Below are positions 12,560 to 24,320 of a stretch of 64,000 nucleotides of DNA, piece by piece (positions within the stretch are counted from its first letter, which is position 1; every line of letters begins with the position of its first letter). Below the pieces are notes generated by a model, which searched no databases, had not been told where the DNA came from, and saw nothing but the letters and a program-made list of their open reading frames with translations. The DNA comes from Magnolia sinica (taxonomy: Eukaryota; Streptophyta; Magnoliopsida; Magnoliales; Magnoliaceae), in contig NC_080585.1 in assembly GCF_029962835.1 (NCBI RefSeq), positions 60,933,443-60,997,442 of the forward strand. Direction: 5' to 3'. A program made the position numbers and the translations under genes.

Positions 12560-14373
12560 TGAAATGGCCAAGCTATATGTCCTACAGGGGGGTGAATAGG
12601 ACTATGCCAAATTTAAAATAAATACAGCAAAAATAAAGAAAGAGAGATAGCCAAATAAATAAATCAATACACAATGCTGAATGCAATCTCAAAATATTGA
12701 TTGTTCTAAGGACAACCATGCACCATAAAAAATGGCAGGGCAACCTTACTAGAACAAATAGAGAAACTGAAGCTCAATCTAATAAAGAGATAGCAAGAGA
12801 TAAATTGCAGAAATCTAAATCTAAACTATTACAACATTCACCACTGAGCTTGAAATAAAATGATTACAACATTCTCATCCACATATACATCCCACAAATG
12901 AATAATCAAAGATATGAAATATAAACCACACAACCACAAAACACAAGGGATTATAGTGGTTCGCCTGTGTGAACACCAACTGTTCACACAGCTACTCCAC
13001 TCCTAATATCCTCACACCGGGGATATCAGCGTTCACTATCAAAGATAGGTTTTCCAGGTTCACCAAAAACCTTCACAATTGTGTCTTTCTCTGTGGGCTT
13101 ACACAATTAAAAAAAAACTCCTCTTCTAAGTTTTCCTGGCTCTCCTCAGATAACCAATACAATGAGATTTTTCTGGCAAATCCCAAAAGAAAACCAAATG
13201 AAAGTAAATTACATAAATGTAAAATACCTGAATTTCTCCTTCGTTGTAGCAGCCCAGAAGAACCAAGTCAGAGTAGAGATTTGAATGTCAAAGTTCAATG
13301 TCCAATACTCACTTTATAATGGTTCTAGGTTCTAATAGATTTTAAATTAAACCAAATGGGGCTCGCTCTAATTGATTTTGATTCCATAAAAAAGAAAAAT
13401 GAAACTTCCTCTTTTTCAGATCAAATTGGAATATAAGAAACAAAATCAATTTTAAAAGATAAAGAAAGAGAATATTAAACACGCACACTTAGCTTAAATG
13501 GAGCACAGACTTATCTCTCAGACGGCCGAATTAAATTAGCTTGAACTTCACATTTTATTTTAAGATTCGTGCTTTATTTATAGGTGAGCAAATCATGCCT
13601 TCGACTGGTCTAAAGATCTCTACGACTGGTCATAGAACCAACAGATATTTGAAAATTCAAGCGCGATAAGATCTCGCGGTTTCACGACTGGTCATAGTTG
13701 GTCTATGACTGGTCGTAGGTCTCCTTCGATAGGTCGTAGGTTTCTCATGACTAGTCGAAGCTAACCAAATTTCAACATTGTACTTTGAGTCGTAGGACTA
13801 CGACTGGTCGAAGAAATAGTCGACACTATTCATACGATTAGTCGAACAGTCCCTAAGACTAGTCGAAGCCTAACAGAAAATTTTTACATTTTGCAACAAA
13901 CTTACGACTGATCCAGGAAATTCTTAGACAGGTCGAAGCAGTGCTAGGAATAGTTGAACAAAGTCCAGGACTAGTCTTAGAACAGACTAAACTCACTTAT
14001 ATAAAACATATAAATTATGTATCCAAAATGGCCTACTCTAAAGGTCAACCTAAGGTCAGTCATACCTCAATAGTGAAGTAAGGACATTAAAACTTAGAAA
14101 TGAGTGACCTTTGAAAGTAATGAAGCTTGAAGTCTTGATGTAGCTCAAACTTAAAAACTTCTTGAGATCTTGAGGTTAAACTTGAAAGCTTCTTGAGATC
14201 TTGCATTATCCTTGTCTTGAATTAAGTCGAACAATCTCACTTTGTGAACAGTGCTTGTCAATCAAAGCTGATCTTGAGTAGAGCTTTGTTCTTCACATAT
14301 GCAAGCTTCATAACAGTGTCTTTGGCACCACAAATTTGACAACAAAAAGGGACTATGAACTATAGCACTTACA
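12560..14373 (-). mobile_element. Solo LTR, SIRE-like Ty1/copia
   Basis: This 1814-bp insertion has TG...CA ends (TGAAATGGCC ... GCACTTACA) and an exact 5-bp target duplication CGGCT (12555-12559, 14374-14378) within the B1 LTR. The CTACAGGGGGGTGAATAGGAC motif near its left end resembles one I associate with the 3' end of SIRE-type copia LTRs. A TATA-like box on the minus strand (CCTATAAATAAAGC, about 13570-13583) supports minus orientation. No gag or pol is present. The copia/SIRE label rests on motif memory, while the LTR nature rests on ends plus target duplication. Confidence 0.8.
13595..13990. repeat. Dispersed short near-palindromes in the U3 of the SIRE-like LTR
   Basis: More than ten variants of a CGACTGGTCGTAG / GACTAGTCGAAG unit occur within 400 bp, at irregular spacing and mostly upstream (minus sense) of the LTR TATA box. 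They resemble the CGATGNCATCGAA arrays in the copia and Athila LTRs of this window. Confidence 0.8.
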
Positions 14374-14851
14374 CGGCTAACTTGGACTTCAAAAATGAGG
14401 AGGAGGAATTCTCCTATGTTCAGCTATCAGGCAGGTCTATGTAGACCTCGTGCTGATTCGTCGGGATTATAGGGACGCATGGATTAGTTAGACACTTACA
14501 TTTTGACATTTTGTATATTTTGAAACAAACCTTGTATATATTAAACCCTGTTACATCATCATACTCTGGAAGCTGTGAATCGCTTACTTATTTCGATACA
14601 CATATTTCAGTCTTCCACTTGCTTAATTTAATTATGTCTGGAGTATGATATGATTTTTAGTATAATTCCACTCATGCTTAATACATTAATATGGACAACA
14701 TTTAAACATCATTATCTATGTTGCATAAGTGATGTGCTGGATCTCGGGAATTGAGCTTTGCGCGACCTTCGAAATCCGGGGCATTACAGATATAATACTT
14801 TAATGGTTCCCCACTCCTCTACTTGACGAGGAGTAGATGAGTAGATGGCTT

Positions 14852-15640
14852 CTAACACTTCTTTCCGACAATGAACTGTATCAGGAAGGCTTTAGTAAGC
14901 TCGACAAACAAGGTAACCGAGTTTGGTTTCAACTGTCGATACCAATTCCTTGCGGCCCCGTGAGGGTTATGGAAAAGGCCCTGCACATCATCGGCTCCAA
15001 GGTAGATTGAATTTGCATCCAAGAGCGATAAGACTCCATGTGCTCGGTTGGATCTCCAAAGCCGGAATATTGGATGATGGGGGGGCATCCGGAACCTGGA
15101 GGGCATGACCACGCTCATGATGTCGTTGGTGAAAGGAGGCTCTATTTCCTCCATTATTGCATCAACTGCAGTGGGGGCCTGCGCCTGGTAATCCCGGCAC
15201 ATACTTTTAATTTGGCCTCGCAGCTCATCTAGTTGAGCTTCCCAGGGGTCCTTGTTCTTAGCTGTTGCTTCCTTGGTTTGGCTCATGAATCCTTCCACAT
15301 CTTCTCCGCTCCAATTCGTGGTGGAGATTGATCGGAGCCAATGCCAATGTCTCAGAGACATGCGTCGGGGCTCAGTTCAGTGGCTCCCATGCTCACGTTA
15401 GGATCTGACATGATGCTCCTCGCGAGACGTCTCGGGATGCTATAGGGACTGAATGTTTGCAATCATTGGAGCATTTACTTCTTGATCTAGAGGTGGATGA
15501 TGTCTATTCATTTGTTGTCTCATCTGGCTAACCTCATTGACCAGCATTTCCATTTGGTTCTGTAACGCTTGATATTTACTTCCTCGATTCCTAAATCGCT
15601 GAGTAGGCTCCGTAGGCGCAAACTCTATCTGCAATCCCAA
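14852..15640 (-). pseudogene. Tat-1 gag remnant (Ty3/gypsy)
   Basis: Gag is the capsid-like structural protein of LTR elements. Read on the minus strand, the remnant has a leader (15640-15440: QTRFRNRG-type start with a Gln/Met-rich coiled segment, MEMLVNEVSQMRQQMN). A second open stretch (15361-14852) holds the conserved core PFTNDIMSVVMPSRFRMP and GAARNWYRQLKPNSVTLF. The usual 'DGTTDP' portion between these is changed, and a stop or frame break separates the two stretches. The C-terminal half is missing because element B1 inserted at 14788. The retroelement gag assignment is secure; the Tat assignment also uses the PBS. Confidence 0.85.
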
Positions 15641-15755
15641 AGTTGAATTCTGAGCCCTAGACGGCTAAGGATTAGCCGCAACAGCCGACGTATGCATTTT
15701 CTTATTTCATTTTGCCATTTCTCCTTGTTAAAGTAAGAGTAGTTTGTTGTTCGAG

Positions 15756-15773
15756 TTCCCACAGACGGCGCCA
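15756..15773 (-). other. Primer-binding site of Tat-1
   Basis: On the minus strand TGGCGCCGTCTGTGGGAA lies 3 bp after the LTR end CATCAACA. This form of PBS is typical of Tat-lineage elements. Confidence 0.85.
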
Positions 15774-15870
15774 AAATGTTGATGCAGAAATCTGGTTCAC
15801 CATCGCCAAGCTCCAAGCACTTGCTCCAAGCCCTATTAGCCTGCATAGGAAGAAGAAAAAGGAGATGTTG

Positions 15871-16464
15871 TGTCACACCCCAAACACAGAAACCAGGCTC
15901 ACAAAATTCTCGATCGCCGAATCTAGCGCTGATAGCCTCCGTAGTACCTCATTCTCGGCTCCCGGCACCCATACACTCGGTTCCGATCCTGGGATCCTAT
16001 AAGGAGGATTTTCAACATCAATTTGATTCGTAATGAGCATAACTATAAGCATAACCTACGAACAATAACCACAAGAACACCATCACAAAATCCACTATGA
16101 TAAAAAACTTTAAGGTACAATGCGTATGAAGGGAAATACAAGACAATAAAGCCAAAACTTTGGAAGCTCTACAGCACGCTCCTGCTCCTGAACTGCTACT
16201 GCCTAGCGTCACCTGCATGCAACGGTCGTGCATAAGCTTATAGAAAGCTTAGAGGGTGGTGAAAGTGTGTGCATATGATACACCCATTGGTGGTGGGCCC
16301 CAGCCATGAAATATTATATATATATATACACACACACACACATGTATATGGTCATATACACCTAGTGGGTCCAACGTGGGCCCACCATAACATTTATATA
16401 TTTATGTATATAATATATATGATATTATATCATAGTTATATATATATATTATTTATTTTTATTT

Positions 16465-16495
<31 letters not shown>

Positions 16496-17599
16496 TTTTG
16501 CAGGTTAGTACACACCACTGACAGTTCACACCACACGGTTGGTTAGCACGTCTAGCGTCCAGATACACTAAACGACCTGGGTGCATGAATCAAGGTGGGT
16601 CCCACATGGACGTGGCCCACTCAATTTGGATCAATCTAATATTTGTGTTTTCCCTACATCCGGACAACATGTCAGGTGGGCCCATTCGATGGACGGCATG
16701 GATAAAATGCATACTTTAAGTGGGGTCCATCCGGGTGGGCCACACGGCCTTATCAACTCAAAAATGAAAGAGAGGGAGAGAGAGAAAAAAAAAGAGACAA
16801 GAGAGATCGTGATGGAGAGGAGGGACCCCGCTACTATGGGCCCTCCATATCTTACATTACATACTTCAAACGGGTCCCACCACATGAGGTCCAAAAAAGA
16901 ATGAAATTTAACGGTAGATCACCCACCTAGCGGCCTTCTCCTTTAGCTCCTTAGACTTGTATGCTCCTTGCCTTCAATTTTAATGAAAGTTGATGGAGAA
17001 TGAATGGTTGAGATGGGAGATGAGATGGTGGGCCACACTTGGCTTTGGAAGAGAGCTTGGACATTTGGAATTTTTGTTGCTTAGGAGTGAAGAGAGAAAA
17101 TGAGAGGGAGAGAGAAGTGTGGGTAAAAAGGGATGGGATGATGGGTGATGGGTGGAGTGATGGAGTTGTAAGAAAGGGATATGTGGAGAGAGAGAGAGAG
17201 AGAGAGAGAGAGTTGACTTTAGGAATGAGAGAGAGATGGGTTGCTCGTACTTGACTTGTACTCATGATAGGATATGTACTTGACATTGATTGATTGATTG
17301 ATTGATGGGATAGGTTGTAGAGATTCTCTCAGAATTCGCACACATGACATTTTTATCGAAATGAACATGGGTCCACATCTCCTAGCCCTGGTATCAGATC
17401 GGTGCGTGAGTCGTGGCGTCGGAACTACGGCGACGGTGCGGTCGTAGGGGTACAAGTTTCGGGTTGAGCTGACTTCGGTATGCAAGAATCGGCTTAGGAT
17501 CGCGCGTAAACATTAGATACAGGTCAAGGGTTGCTAAAATTTGACCGAGAGGACCGTGGAAGCCTACGGAACTGTACAGACTAGGATACGGGTCTTACC
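15871..17599 (-). repeat. 3' LTR of element A2 (internally deleted)
   Basis: It starts TGTCACACCCC on the plus strand and ends GGTCTTACC, where the expected final A is C. It is 1729 bp against 3840 bp for its partner. A block of about 1.96 kb is missing after GCATATG (16277), and a further ~0.13 kb between two GGGCCCC words near 16300. The missing part is the one carrying the MITE-related sequence. A (GA)n run occupies 17185-17212. Confidence 0.9.
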
Positions 17600-17614
17600 G
17601 CTCTCTCCTCCAAA
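17600..17614 (-). other. Polypurine tract of element A2
   Basis: TTTGGAGGAGAGAGC on the minus strand directly precedes the 3' LTR start (GGTAAGACCCG). Confidence 0.75.
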
Positions 17615-17739
17615 TAAAAATTTTATCCTCAAAATTTACACAATCACCGCAACTACACATAACTCATTAGGAAGAGAAAACATGGCATTATCACATAATA
17701 ATTAGAGATAGCATACAAGATACAACCTATAATCAATCA

Positions 17740-19150
17740 TTAAAGAGATGGGGATAACGCTCTTGAATCTCAGCCTTGCGCTCCCAAGATGCCTCATCAA
17801 CAGAATGGTGACCCCACTAAACCTTCACCAAAGGGATGACCTTGGTCCGGAGGACCTGCTCTTTCCGATCAAGGATACGAACTGGCTGCTCAACGTAAAA
17901 AGCGTCCTCGCGAACCTCCAACAGCTATCAATTAATATCAGAAACTACATCTGACCCACACTTCCTCAACATAGAGGCATGGAAAACGTTGTGGACGTCA
18001 AACAACTGAGATGGTAAGGCAAGCCGATAGGCCACGGCGTCAATGTGCCCAGTGATCTCGAAAGGTCTTATGAATCTGGGGCACGCTTGCCCTTCGCTCC
18101 GAATTGAGCCACGCCCTTCATGGGCAAGACCTTGAGATACACTGTCCCCAACATCGAACTCCAAGGGATGACACCGACGATCAGCAAAACTCTTCTGCCA
18201 GCTCTGAGCTATGCGCATCCTCTGCCTGATGATATCGATAGTCTCTAACATCTACTGCACAAGATCGAGACCTAGGAGACGCCTCTCTCCAACCTTGGTC
18301 AAACAACTCGGTGATCTGCACATTTTGTCATACAATGCTTCAAAAGAAGTCATGCCAATGGTCGCCTGATAGCTGTTGTTGTATGCGAACTCAGCCAATC
18401 AAAGTTGCTCATCCCAGCTACCCCCGAAATCAATCACGCAGGCTCGAAGCATATCCTCAAGGATCTAGTTGACCCTCTCGGTCTGGCCATCGGTCTGCTG
18501 ATGATACGCGGTCCTGAGCTGCAAATCAGTGCCCATTACTTTCTAAAAGCTCCTCCAAAACTGAGATGCGAACTTCGGGTCTCGGTCTGAAACGATCGAG
18601 ACAGGAACACCGTCAATCTCACGATTTCAGTAACAAACAGCTTGGCGAGCCGGTCTGCATACCAGGTCTCATGAATCACAAGAAAATATGTTAACTTTGT
18701 CAGACGGTCCACGACAACCCATATGGCGTCATGACCGCATTGAGTCCTCGGTAAACCCATGATAAAATTGGTAGATATGTGCTCCCACTTCCACATCGGG
18801 ACGCTCAACGGCTGCAATGGACCAGGGGGTCTCTAATGATCGGCATTGACACGCTGGCATGTGTCACACTCGGCCACAAAACTGGCGATCTGGCTCTTCA
18901 TCCCCACCCAAAAATACTATCTCCTCGTATGATGATACATCTTTGTCGAGCTAGGGTAGATAGAAAACCACGATCGATGTGCCTCGGTCATAAGATCTCT
19001 GTGCAACTTATGAATATCAGAGACACATAATCGGCCTCTAAAGCAAAGTCCACCATCAAAACCAATATGGCAATCTGTCTGACTCTCAGATGCTGCCTCT
19101 GTTCGGTAATCCTTTAATGACTCGTCTGTCAGCTGAGCCTCAATCACCCT
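17740..19150 (-). pseudogene. Element A2 integrase and chromodomain (broken)
   Basis: Read on the minus strand from 19150, there is a zinc-binding region (HKLHRDLMTEAH ... YPSSTKMYHHTRR ... CDTCQRV). A catalytic core follows with WKWEHISTNFIMGLPRTQ, WVVVDRLTKLTYF and SIVSDRDP. The first catalytic Asp (normally in TDFI) is Asn here, so the DDE triad is broken; the second Asp is kept. A frameshift separates 18817-18536 from the following stretch. The C-terminal part (18251-17928) shows RPFEITGHIDAVAYRLALP and VFHASMLRK. The chromodomain-like tail (about 17880-17745: RKEQVLRTKVIPLVKV, then ASWERKAEI) is cut by a stop at a Trp or Leu position. Confidence 0.9.
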
Positions 19151-19249
19151 TGCGACAAGAGAGGGTTGAATCGACAGGCTCGATAACTGGACGATAGAAA
19201 ACTATAAACCAAACTCGAAGTCGTACTCTAATATATCCTCGAGCATCCT

Positions 19250-20510
19250 TCACTCCTGAATCATCTTGTGTGCCACCAGGCCTAATGGCTGACAGCTGAG
19301 GGCATCTGTCACCACGTTGACCTTACCTAGGTGGTACTGGAGGTCAAAATTATAGTCCTTCAAGAGCTCCATCCAGCATCTCTGCCTCATGTTCAGCTCG
19401 GATTGAGAGAATAGATACTTTAAGCTCTTGTGGTCAGAGAAGAGCTCGAACCTGACCCCATAGAGATAGTGTCTCCACACCTTCAGTGCGAAGACGAATA
19501 CTGCCAGCTCCAAATCATGCATGGGGTAGTTCAGCTCATGGACTTTGAGTTGGCGAGACGCATAAGCCACTAGTTTCCCATGCTGCATCAGGAAAGCACC
19601 CAAGATAATACACGAAGCATCGGTAAATACAACAAATCCATCACTCCTAGAGGGAAGAGTGAGGACAGGTGCGGACGTTAGACGGTCCTTCAGCTCCACG
19701 AATGCTTGCTCACATGCGTCAATTAAAACAAAATCTGCGCCCTTCCGAGTTAACCTGGTCAATGGTGCTGCAATACAGGAGAAGCCCTCAATGAAACGCT
19801 GATAGTATCCTGTTAAACCAAGGAAACTGCGGATCTCGGAAGCAGTCATGGGTTAGCCCCACAGACGCACTACCTCAACCTTCAAGGGGTCCATTGCAAC
19901 ACCCTCTCTCGTCACCATGTGACCGAGGAACTTCACCTCCTCCTGCCAAAACTCACACTTCTCTAGCTTCGCATATAGCTGGTGGACACGGAGGGTCTGC
20001 AATGCGATCTCCAGATGCTACATATGCTCCTCATGGGTCTTCAAATATATCAGAATGTCGTCAATGAATACTACAATAAACTGATCCAGATACGGACGGA
20101 AGACCTCTTTCATCAACTGCATGAAGACCACGGGTGCATTGGTCAATCCGAAGGACATGACCTGAAACTCAAAATGACCATAACGCGTCCTGAAAACCGT
20201 CTTCGGGATGTCCTCCTCTCAGACCTGAATCTGATAATAACCAAAACACAGGTCAATTTTTGAAAAGAACTGAGCACCCTGCAGCTGATCAAACAAATCA
20301 TCTATCCTAGAGAGCGGGTACTTATTCTTAATCGTGACCCGGTTGAGCTCGCGGTAATCCATACAGAGCCTCAACGAGCCATCCTTCTTTTTGACGATGA
20401 GTACCAGCGCTCCCCATGGAGAACTGCTCGGACGGATGAATCCCAACTCATGCACCTCGTTCAATTGTCGTTGCAACTCTCGCGACTCCATCAGTACCAT
20501 AGGTACAGGG
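19250..20510 (-). pseudogene. Element A2 reverse transcriptase and RNase H (broken)
   Basis: The minus-strand reverse transcriptase starts near 20500 with [20 protein letters not shown], then [17 protein letters not shown] and [15 protein letters not shown]. After a stop it continues with [15 protein letters not shown] and VFIDDILIY (catalytic Asp pair present). A long open stretch, 19849-19250, carries the connection and RNase H: FLGLTGYYQRFIEGF, ADFVLIDACEQAF, VVFTDASCIILGAFL, YASRQLKVHELNYP and a QYHLGKVNVVTDALS end. The canonical NVVADALS reads NVVTDALS. Several stops (around 20220, 20020 and 19853) prevent translation as one protein. Confidence 0.93.
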
Positions 20511-20715
20511 CCTTCGAGATAGGCACGGTACCGGACACAAGATTGATCTGGAACTCAATATGACGGTGCAACGACAATCTCGTAATCTCATGGAACACGT
20601 CAGGGAAATCATAGACAATCTGTAACTGATCAATACAAGTGGCAATAGGCTCTTCAACGGTGCAGGACATCAAACATGACAATGGCTCTCCTCTGGGCTC
20701 TACAACGAACTGAAA

Positions 20716-21063
20716 CTACAGCAAACCTGGTATACAGAACGTGACTGTCCTCGTGGAACAGTCCATGATGGCGTGATGCTCGGCAAGCCAATCCATGCCC
20801 AAGAAAACGTCAAAATCTGACATCGGCAGTACAAATAAGTCAGCGAGCAAAAAGATTTCATTGACCAGAACAGGGCAAGACGAACAGAAACGGCCTAATA
20901 CTGTGGTCTTCTCCAAGGGCGTCGATTCGGCCAATCCCTCACTAGCAGACTCTATCGGCAATCCAGTCGATCGATAAAAATCCTTAGACACGAATGAGTG
21001 CAAAGCATCGGAATCAAATAATACTCGGGCGATGCATGTAGAGACCGGAAGAATACCCTCCAT
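20716..21063 (-). pseudogene. Element A2 aspartic protease (catalytic motif altered)
   Basis: This is the retroelement protease that would cut the Gag-Pol polyprotein. The minus-strand reading shows ARVLFDSDALHSFVSKDF, where family members have VLFDSGASHSF, so the essential DSG is DSD. Downstream it has VNEIFLLADLFVLPM and the conserved DFDVFLGMDWLAEHHAIMD. The altered active site predicts an inactive enzyme even though the 115-codon frame is open. Confidence 0.9.
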
Positions 21064-21486
21064 GACTCCTCCAGATGACTGCGGATTCTGCTGAGCAACG
21101 TAGAACCTAGCCTGAGCTAGCTGGGGAGGTGTTTGTGCCCTCTGAGGGTGCTACTGCTGCTGTTATCACTAAGGCGGTCGAAACTGTTATCTCTGCTACT
21201 ATGGCCTCTGAGGCTGGTGCTGATGCTGCTACTGAGGGGGCCTCAGTGGTGAGATCTACTGTTGCTGATGCTACGGAGGCTGCTGCGGTGCCCTCAGCTG
21301 CTACTGCAAAGGCTGTTGTGGTGCTCTTAGCTGCTACTATTAAGGTCGGGGACACTCCCACCTACGGTATCCTATTCCACTTCATCCATTACAGGTATAA
21401 GAAAGCTACCTATGAGGTGGTGCCGCTGGAGGTGCCGATGGTGCTGCTGATGCTCTAGCTGATGGGTGGCTCCTGTATCTCTGCGG

Positions 21487-22110
21487 TCATCGATGTTGCT
21501 GCTGCTGGGAGCTACCAAATGAAGCCTGCCTCTTCTGATTTCTCATCCGATCAAGATTAGTCAGCGTGCCGGCCCACTCAATCTTATAAATCTGAGCCCT
21601 CCGTACTACCGCCTGAAAGGTCAGGAACTCATGCCCAATAACATCACCTCGAAGATCGTAACGCAAGCCGTTCTCGAAACGGCGGGCCTTCCACCCCTCC
21701 TTATCGACTAAATACGGCGCAAACCTTGATAGCGCCACAAAACGGGCCGCATACTGCGCCACGGACATGTCCCCTTGCACCAGAGTCTCGAACTCTAATG
21801 TTCGCTAACGACGAATGTGGTCAGGAAAGTACTACTGCTAAAATCGATATACAAAATCATCCCATGTCCAGAGGAAGTCAGGCCCTGCAACACAGGTAAC
21901 AGAGGTCCACCAGTGCTCGGCCTCACCCTGGAGAAGAAATACTGCCAACCAGACTCACTGCTGGTCGTACATGCCATAGTATCAAAAATCTTCTCCACAT
22001 CGGAGCGCCACCTCTCGGCTGCTGTCGGATCTGGCTCGCCCTGGAAACATGGAGGATCGAGCTATCCGAACTCTCGAAGAAGGGCGCTCGCGCGCTCTTA
22101 CTCTGCATGA
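21487..22110 (-). pseudogene. Element A2 gag remnant
   Basis: The minus-strand stretch 21780-21487 reads QGDMSVAQYAARFVALSRFA, then LVDKEGWKARRFENGLRYDL and AQIYKIEWAGTL, the conserved second half of plant gypsy Gag. Upstream (22110-21790) the frame is disrupted. Downstream, 21480-21107 is a low-complexity GCT/CAG-rich linker leading to the protease. The expected CCHC zinc knuckle cannot be read cleanly there. The plus-strand alanine-rich frame at 21129-21458 is the antisense shadow of this linker. Confidence 0.85.
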
Positions 22111-22500
22111 GCTAGCGAAACAACTGGGTGCCTGCCCTGTCCCTGAAGCACAGTCGTCACAGCCTGTAACATCTGTTGTAATTAGGAGGCATTTACAGGT
22201 ACGATCAAATTTGCACCGATCTCGGGTGGAGGAATGACATTCTCAGGCTGGGGAGCAGGGATCTCTGGTGGTGGAGTGGGAGTTGTAGGTGGTAAAACGG
22301 GAGTCTCAGGTGGTGGAGCAAGAGTTGCTCAGGTTGCTCTCCTGAGCGGCATGTCCTATAGAAAAGAACAACGGCGCCTATCAATTCTTGAAAACTCTCA
22401 AAGGCACGTTAGGAGACTAAATCAGAAGGTTACGCACTTAGAACCTAATTGACCTAAACTCATACTACATATGTGATGTTGTCCTGAATTATTCCTAAGT

Positions 22501-22515
22501 TATGCTTTGATACCA
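22501..22515 (-). other. Primer-binding site of element A2 (tRNA-iMet type)
   Basis: On the minus strand TGGTATCAAAGCATA follows the 5' LTR by 5 bp. It matches the initiator-methionine PBS (TGGTATCAGAGC) with one mismatch. Confidence 0.88.
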
Positions 22516-24140
22516 ACTTCTGTCGCACCCCAAACTTGAAAACCGGGCTCACAAAATTCCCGATCGCCGAATCTGGTGCCGACAGCCTTAGTAGTACCCC
22601 ATTCTCGACTCCCGGCACCCATACACTAGGTTCTGATCCTAAGATCCTATAAGGAGGATTTTCAACATCAATTTGATTCGTAATGAGCATAACCATAAGC
22701 ATAACCCACGAACAATAACCACAAGAACACCATTAAAAAATTCACTGTGATAAAAAACTTTAAGGTACAATGTGTATGAAGGGAAATACAAGATAATAAA
22801 GCCAAAACTCTAGAAGCTCTGCAGCACGCTCCTGCTCCTGAACTGCTACTACCTAGCGTTACCTACATGCAATGGTCGTGCATGAGCTTATAGAAAACTT
22901 AGAGGGTGGTGAAAGTGTATGCATATGGTAGAAATGCAAGTTTGCAATATCAGAGTAATGCGAAAATGCCGGTAAGTCCATGAATGTCATCAGCCGTACC
23001 AAGGCTATGCGATGCAAGGCATGAGTGCTATCGACCATATCAAGACCATGCGATGTAAGGAGTGAATGATGTCAGCCATACCAAGGCCATGCGATGCAAG
23101 ATGTAACTCAAGCACACCAATCCTCATCCGAATCCTTATGTCAATACAGCTCATTGCCAGAACATCAAATATCAGTATAGTTCTCACTTTGGATAATCAC
23201 CGGAGTTTAGTACACTTTACGCCACCTTGCCGCTCCTATCTAAGCACACAACTGGGTGAGTAGAAGAGACCTCACTATCCGCCTACCAATACCGGGCTCG
23301 GCTTGTCGATAGCGTACCTATTCCTCAAGCTGGTCAAACTTAACCTAGAAATTACCCCCTCACTCAGGCGGGTAAGGTCACACCCCTTTTCAACTGACCA
23401 TGATATAGTGGGAGATGCGGCCTACTGGTATACGGCCCTCGTGCGTTCATGTGTCCACTCGGTCTCGACGTTGGAGTCATCCTTTGACACCATCGGGTTT
23501 AGAGATTTTCACCAAGGGACATCTATGGCGCTTTAATGCTTGAAACAGTATTTCTGGTATCCAATCCGGCCATCCACGATGTGCCTGCGGAGGCTACGAC
23601 CCTGATGTCGCACAAATGCAAAGTGTATGTATTACACAATCCAATCATGCATCAATCCTTCACATACCGTGCGCTCATGTGGGTTAACTTCACCTATCAG
23701 GAAGTCCTGTAAACCACCTACACTATGGCATATGAAATGGCCAATCACATCTTAAAACATACGGATGATGTGTATGGCATGTATCATGATGCTAATGCTA
23801 TGCTGTCGCAAACTCATAATCGGCAACGGTAGCCGGTATCAGCAATCGGCATCGATAATCAACCTCGACGCAAGGCGGGGTCCATACATGGACGGCCGAT
23901 GATGGATCAATTAAAATCAATGGGGCCCAAGCATTTGAGTTAACCCACTAGAGAATGATGAGGATGGGCCTAACAAGGCCTAAGGGAAGGTCACAATGTG
24001 GACGTCCAACCATCATTGCCCATCAATGTAGACCTTTAACTAACATTGCTCCCAAGGAGTGGCCCACATAGGGCCAAACATGCAGTGGGCCCACGGCCTC
24101 GCACCAGGGCCTAATATACATCATCATGAGCCTCAATTGC

Positions 24141-24320
24141 ATCAAATGGGCCGATTCAAATGGGCTGATTAAATGGGCCGATTCAAATGGGCCGATCAAA
24201 GGGGGTCGATTCAAATGGGCCGGTACAAATGGGCCGAATCAATTGGGCCAATTCAATTGGGCCGAATCAAAAGAGCCAATTCAAAGGGGGTCGAATCAAA
24301 TGGGCTAGTACAAATGGGCC
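24141..24320. repeat. Short-period tandem array (TCAAATGGGCCGA type)
   Basis: About a dozen imperfect copies of a 14-16 bp unit built on AAATGGGCC, some with GGGGGTCGA in place of GGGCCGA. A looser relative (CATCAAATGGGCC words) occurs in solo LTR A1 at about 2290-2510. Confidence 0.88.

Larger units (their letters stand above)
1..14788 (+). mobile_element. Ty3/gypsy chromovirus B1 (Tekay/Del-like), left part outside window
   Basis: This is the 3' portion of a plus-strand LTR retrotransposon. It runs reverse transcriptase, RNase H, integrase, chromodomain-like tail, polypurine tract, 3' LTR. The domain order and the 'KVIPLVKV...ATWETE' tail fit chromoviruses of the Tekay/Del group. It is interrupted by three later insertions (906-4779, 8685-11796, 12560-14373), each with a 5-bp target duplication. 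On the right it ends in CATTACA and abuts Tat-1 gag sequence, so it inserted into that element. Its 5' LTR, gag and protease lie left of the window, so its own target duplication cannot be checked. Confidence 0.9.
6744..14788 (+). repeat. 3' LTR of element B1 (family B), split by two insertions
   Basis: The LTR starts TATAACATC (the canonical TG has become TA) and ends GGGGCATTACA. Removing the two insertions and one copy of each target duplication leaves 3109 bp (6744-8684, 11802-12559, 14379-14788). The solo LTR of the same family inside it is 3112 bp, so the reconstruction is self-consistent. The LTR has no coding content. TATATAAAG-type boxes at about 7526 (GGCCTATATAAAGCCC) mark its probable promoter. 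Confidence 0.93.

Noticed and set aside
12969..13319. 116-codon plus-strand frame
   Set aside because: It sits in the SIRE-like solo LTR, is antisense to the inferred element orientation and has no recognisable domain.
21129..21458. Alanine/valine-rich plus-strand frame
   Set aside because: It is the antisense of the low-complexity gag linker of element A2.
24141..24320. CRISPR-like look of regularly spaced repeats
   Set aside because: The units are head-to-tail with no unique spacers, and the context is a plant LTR.
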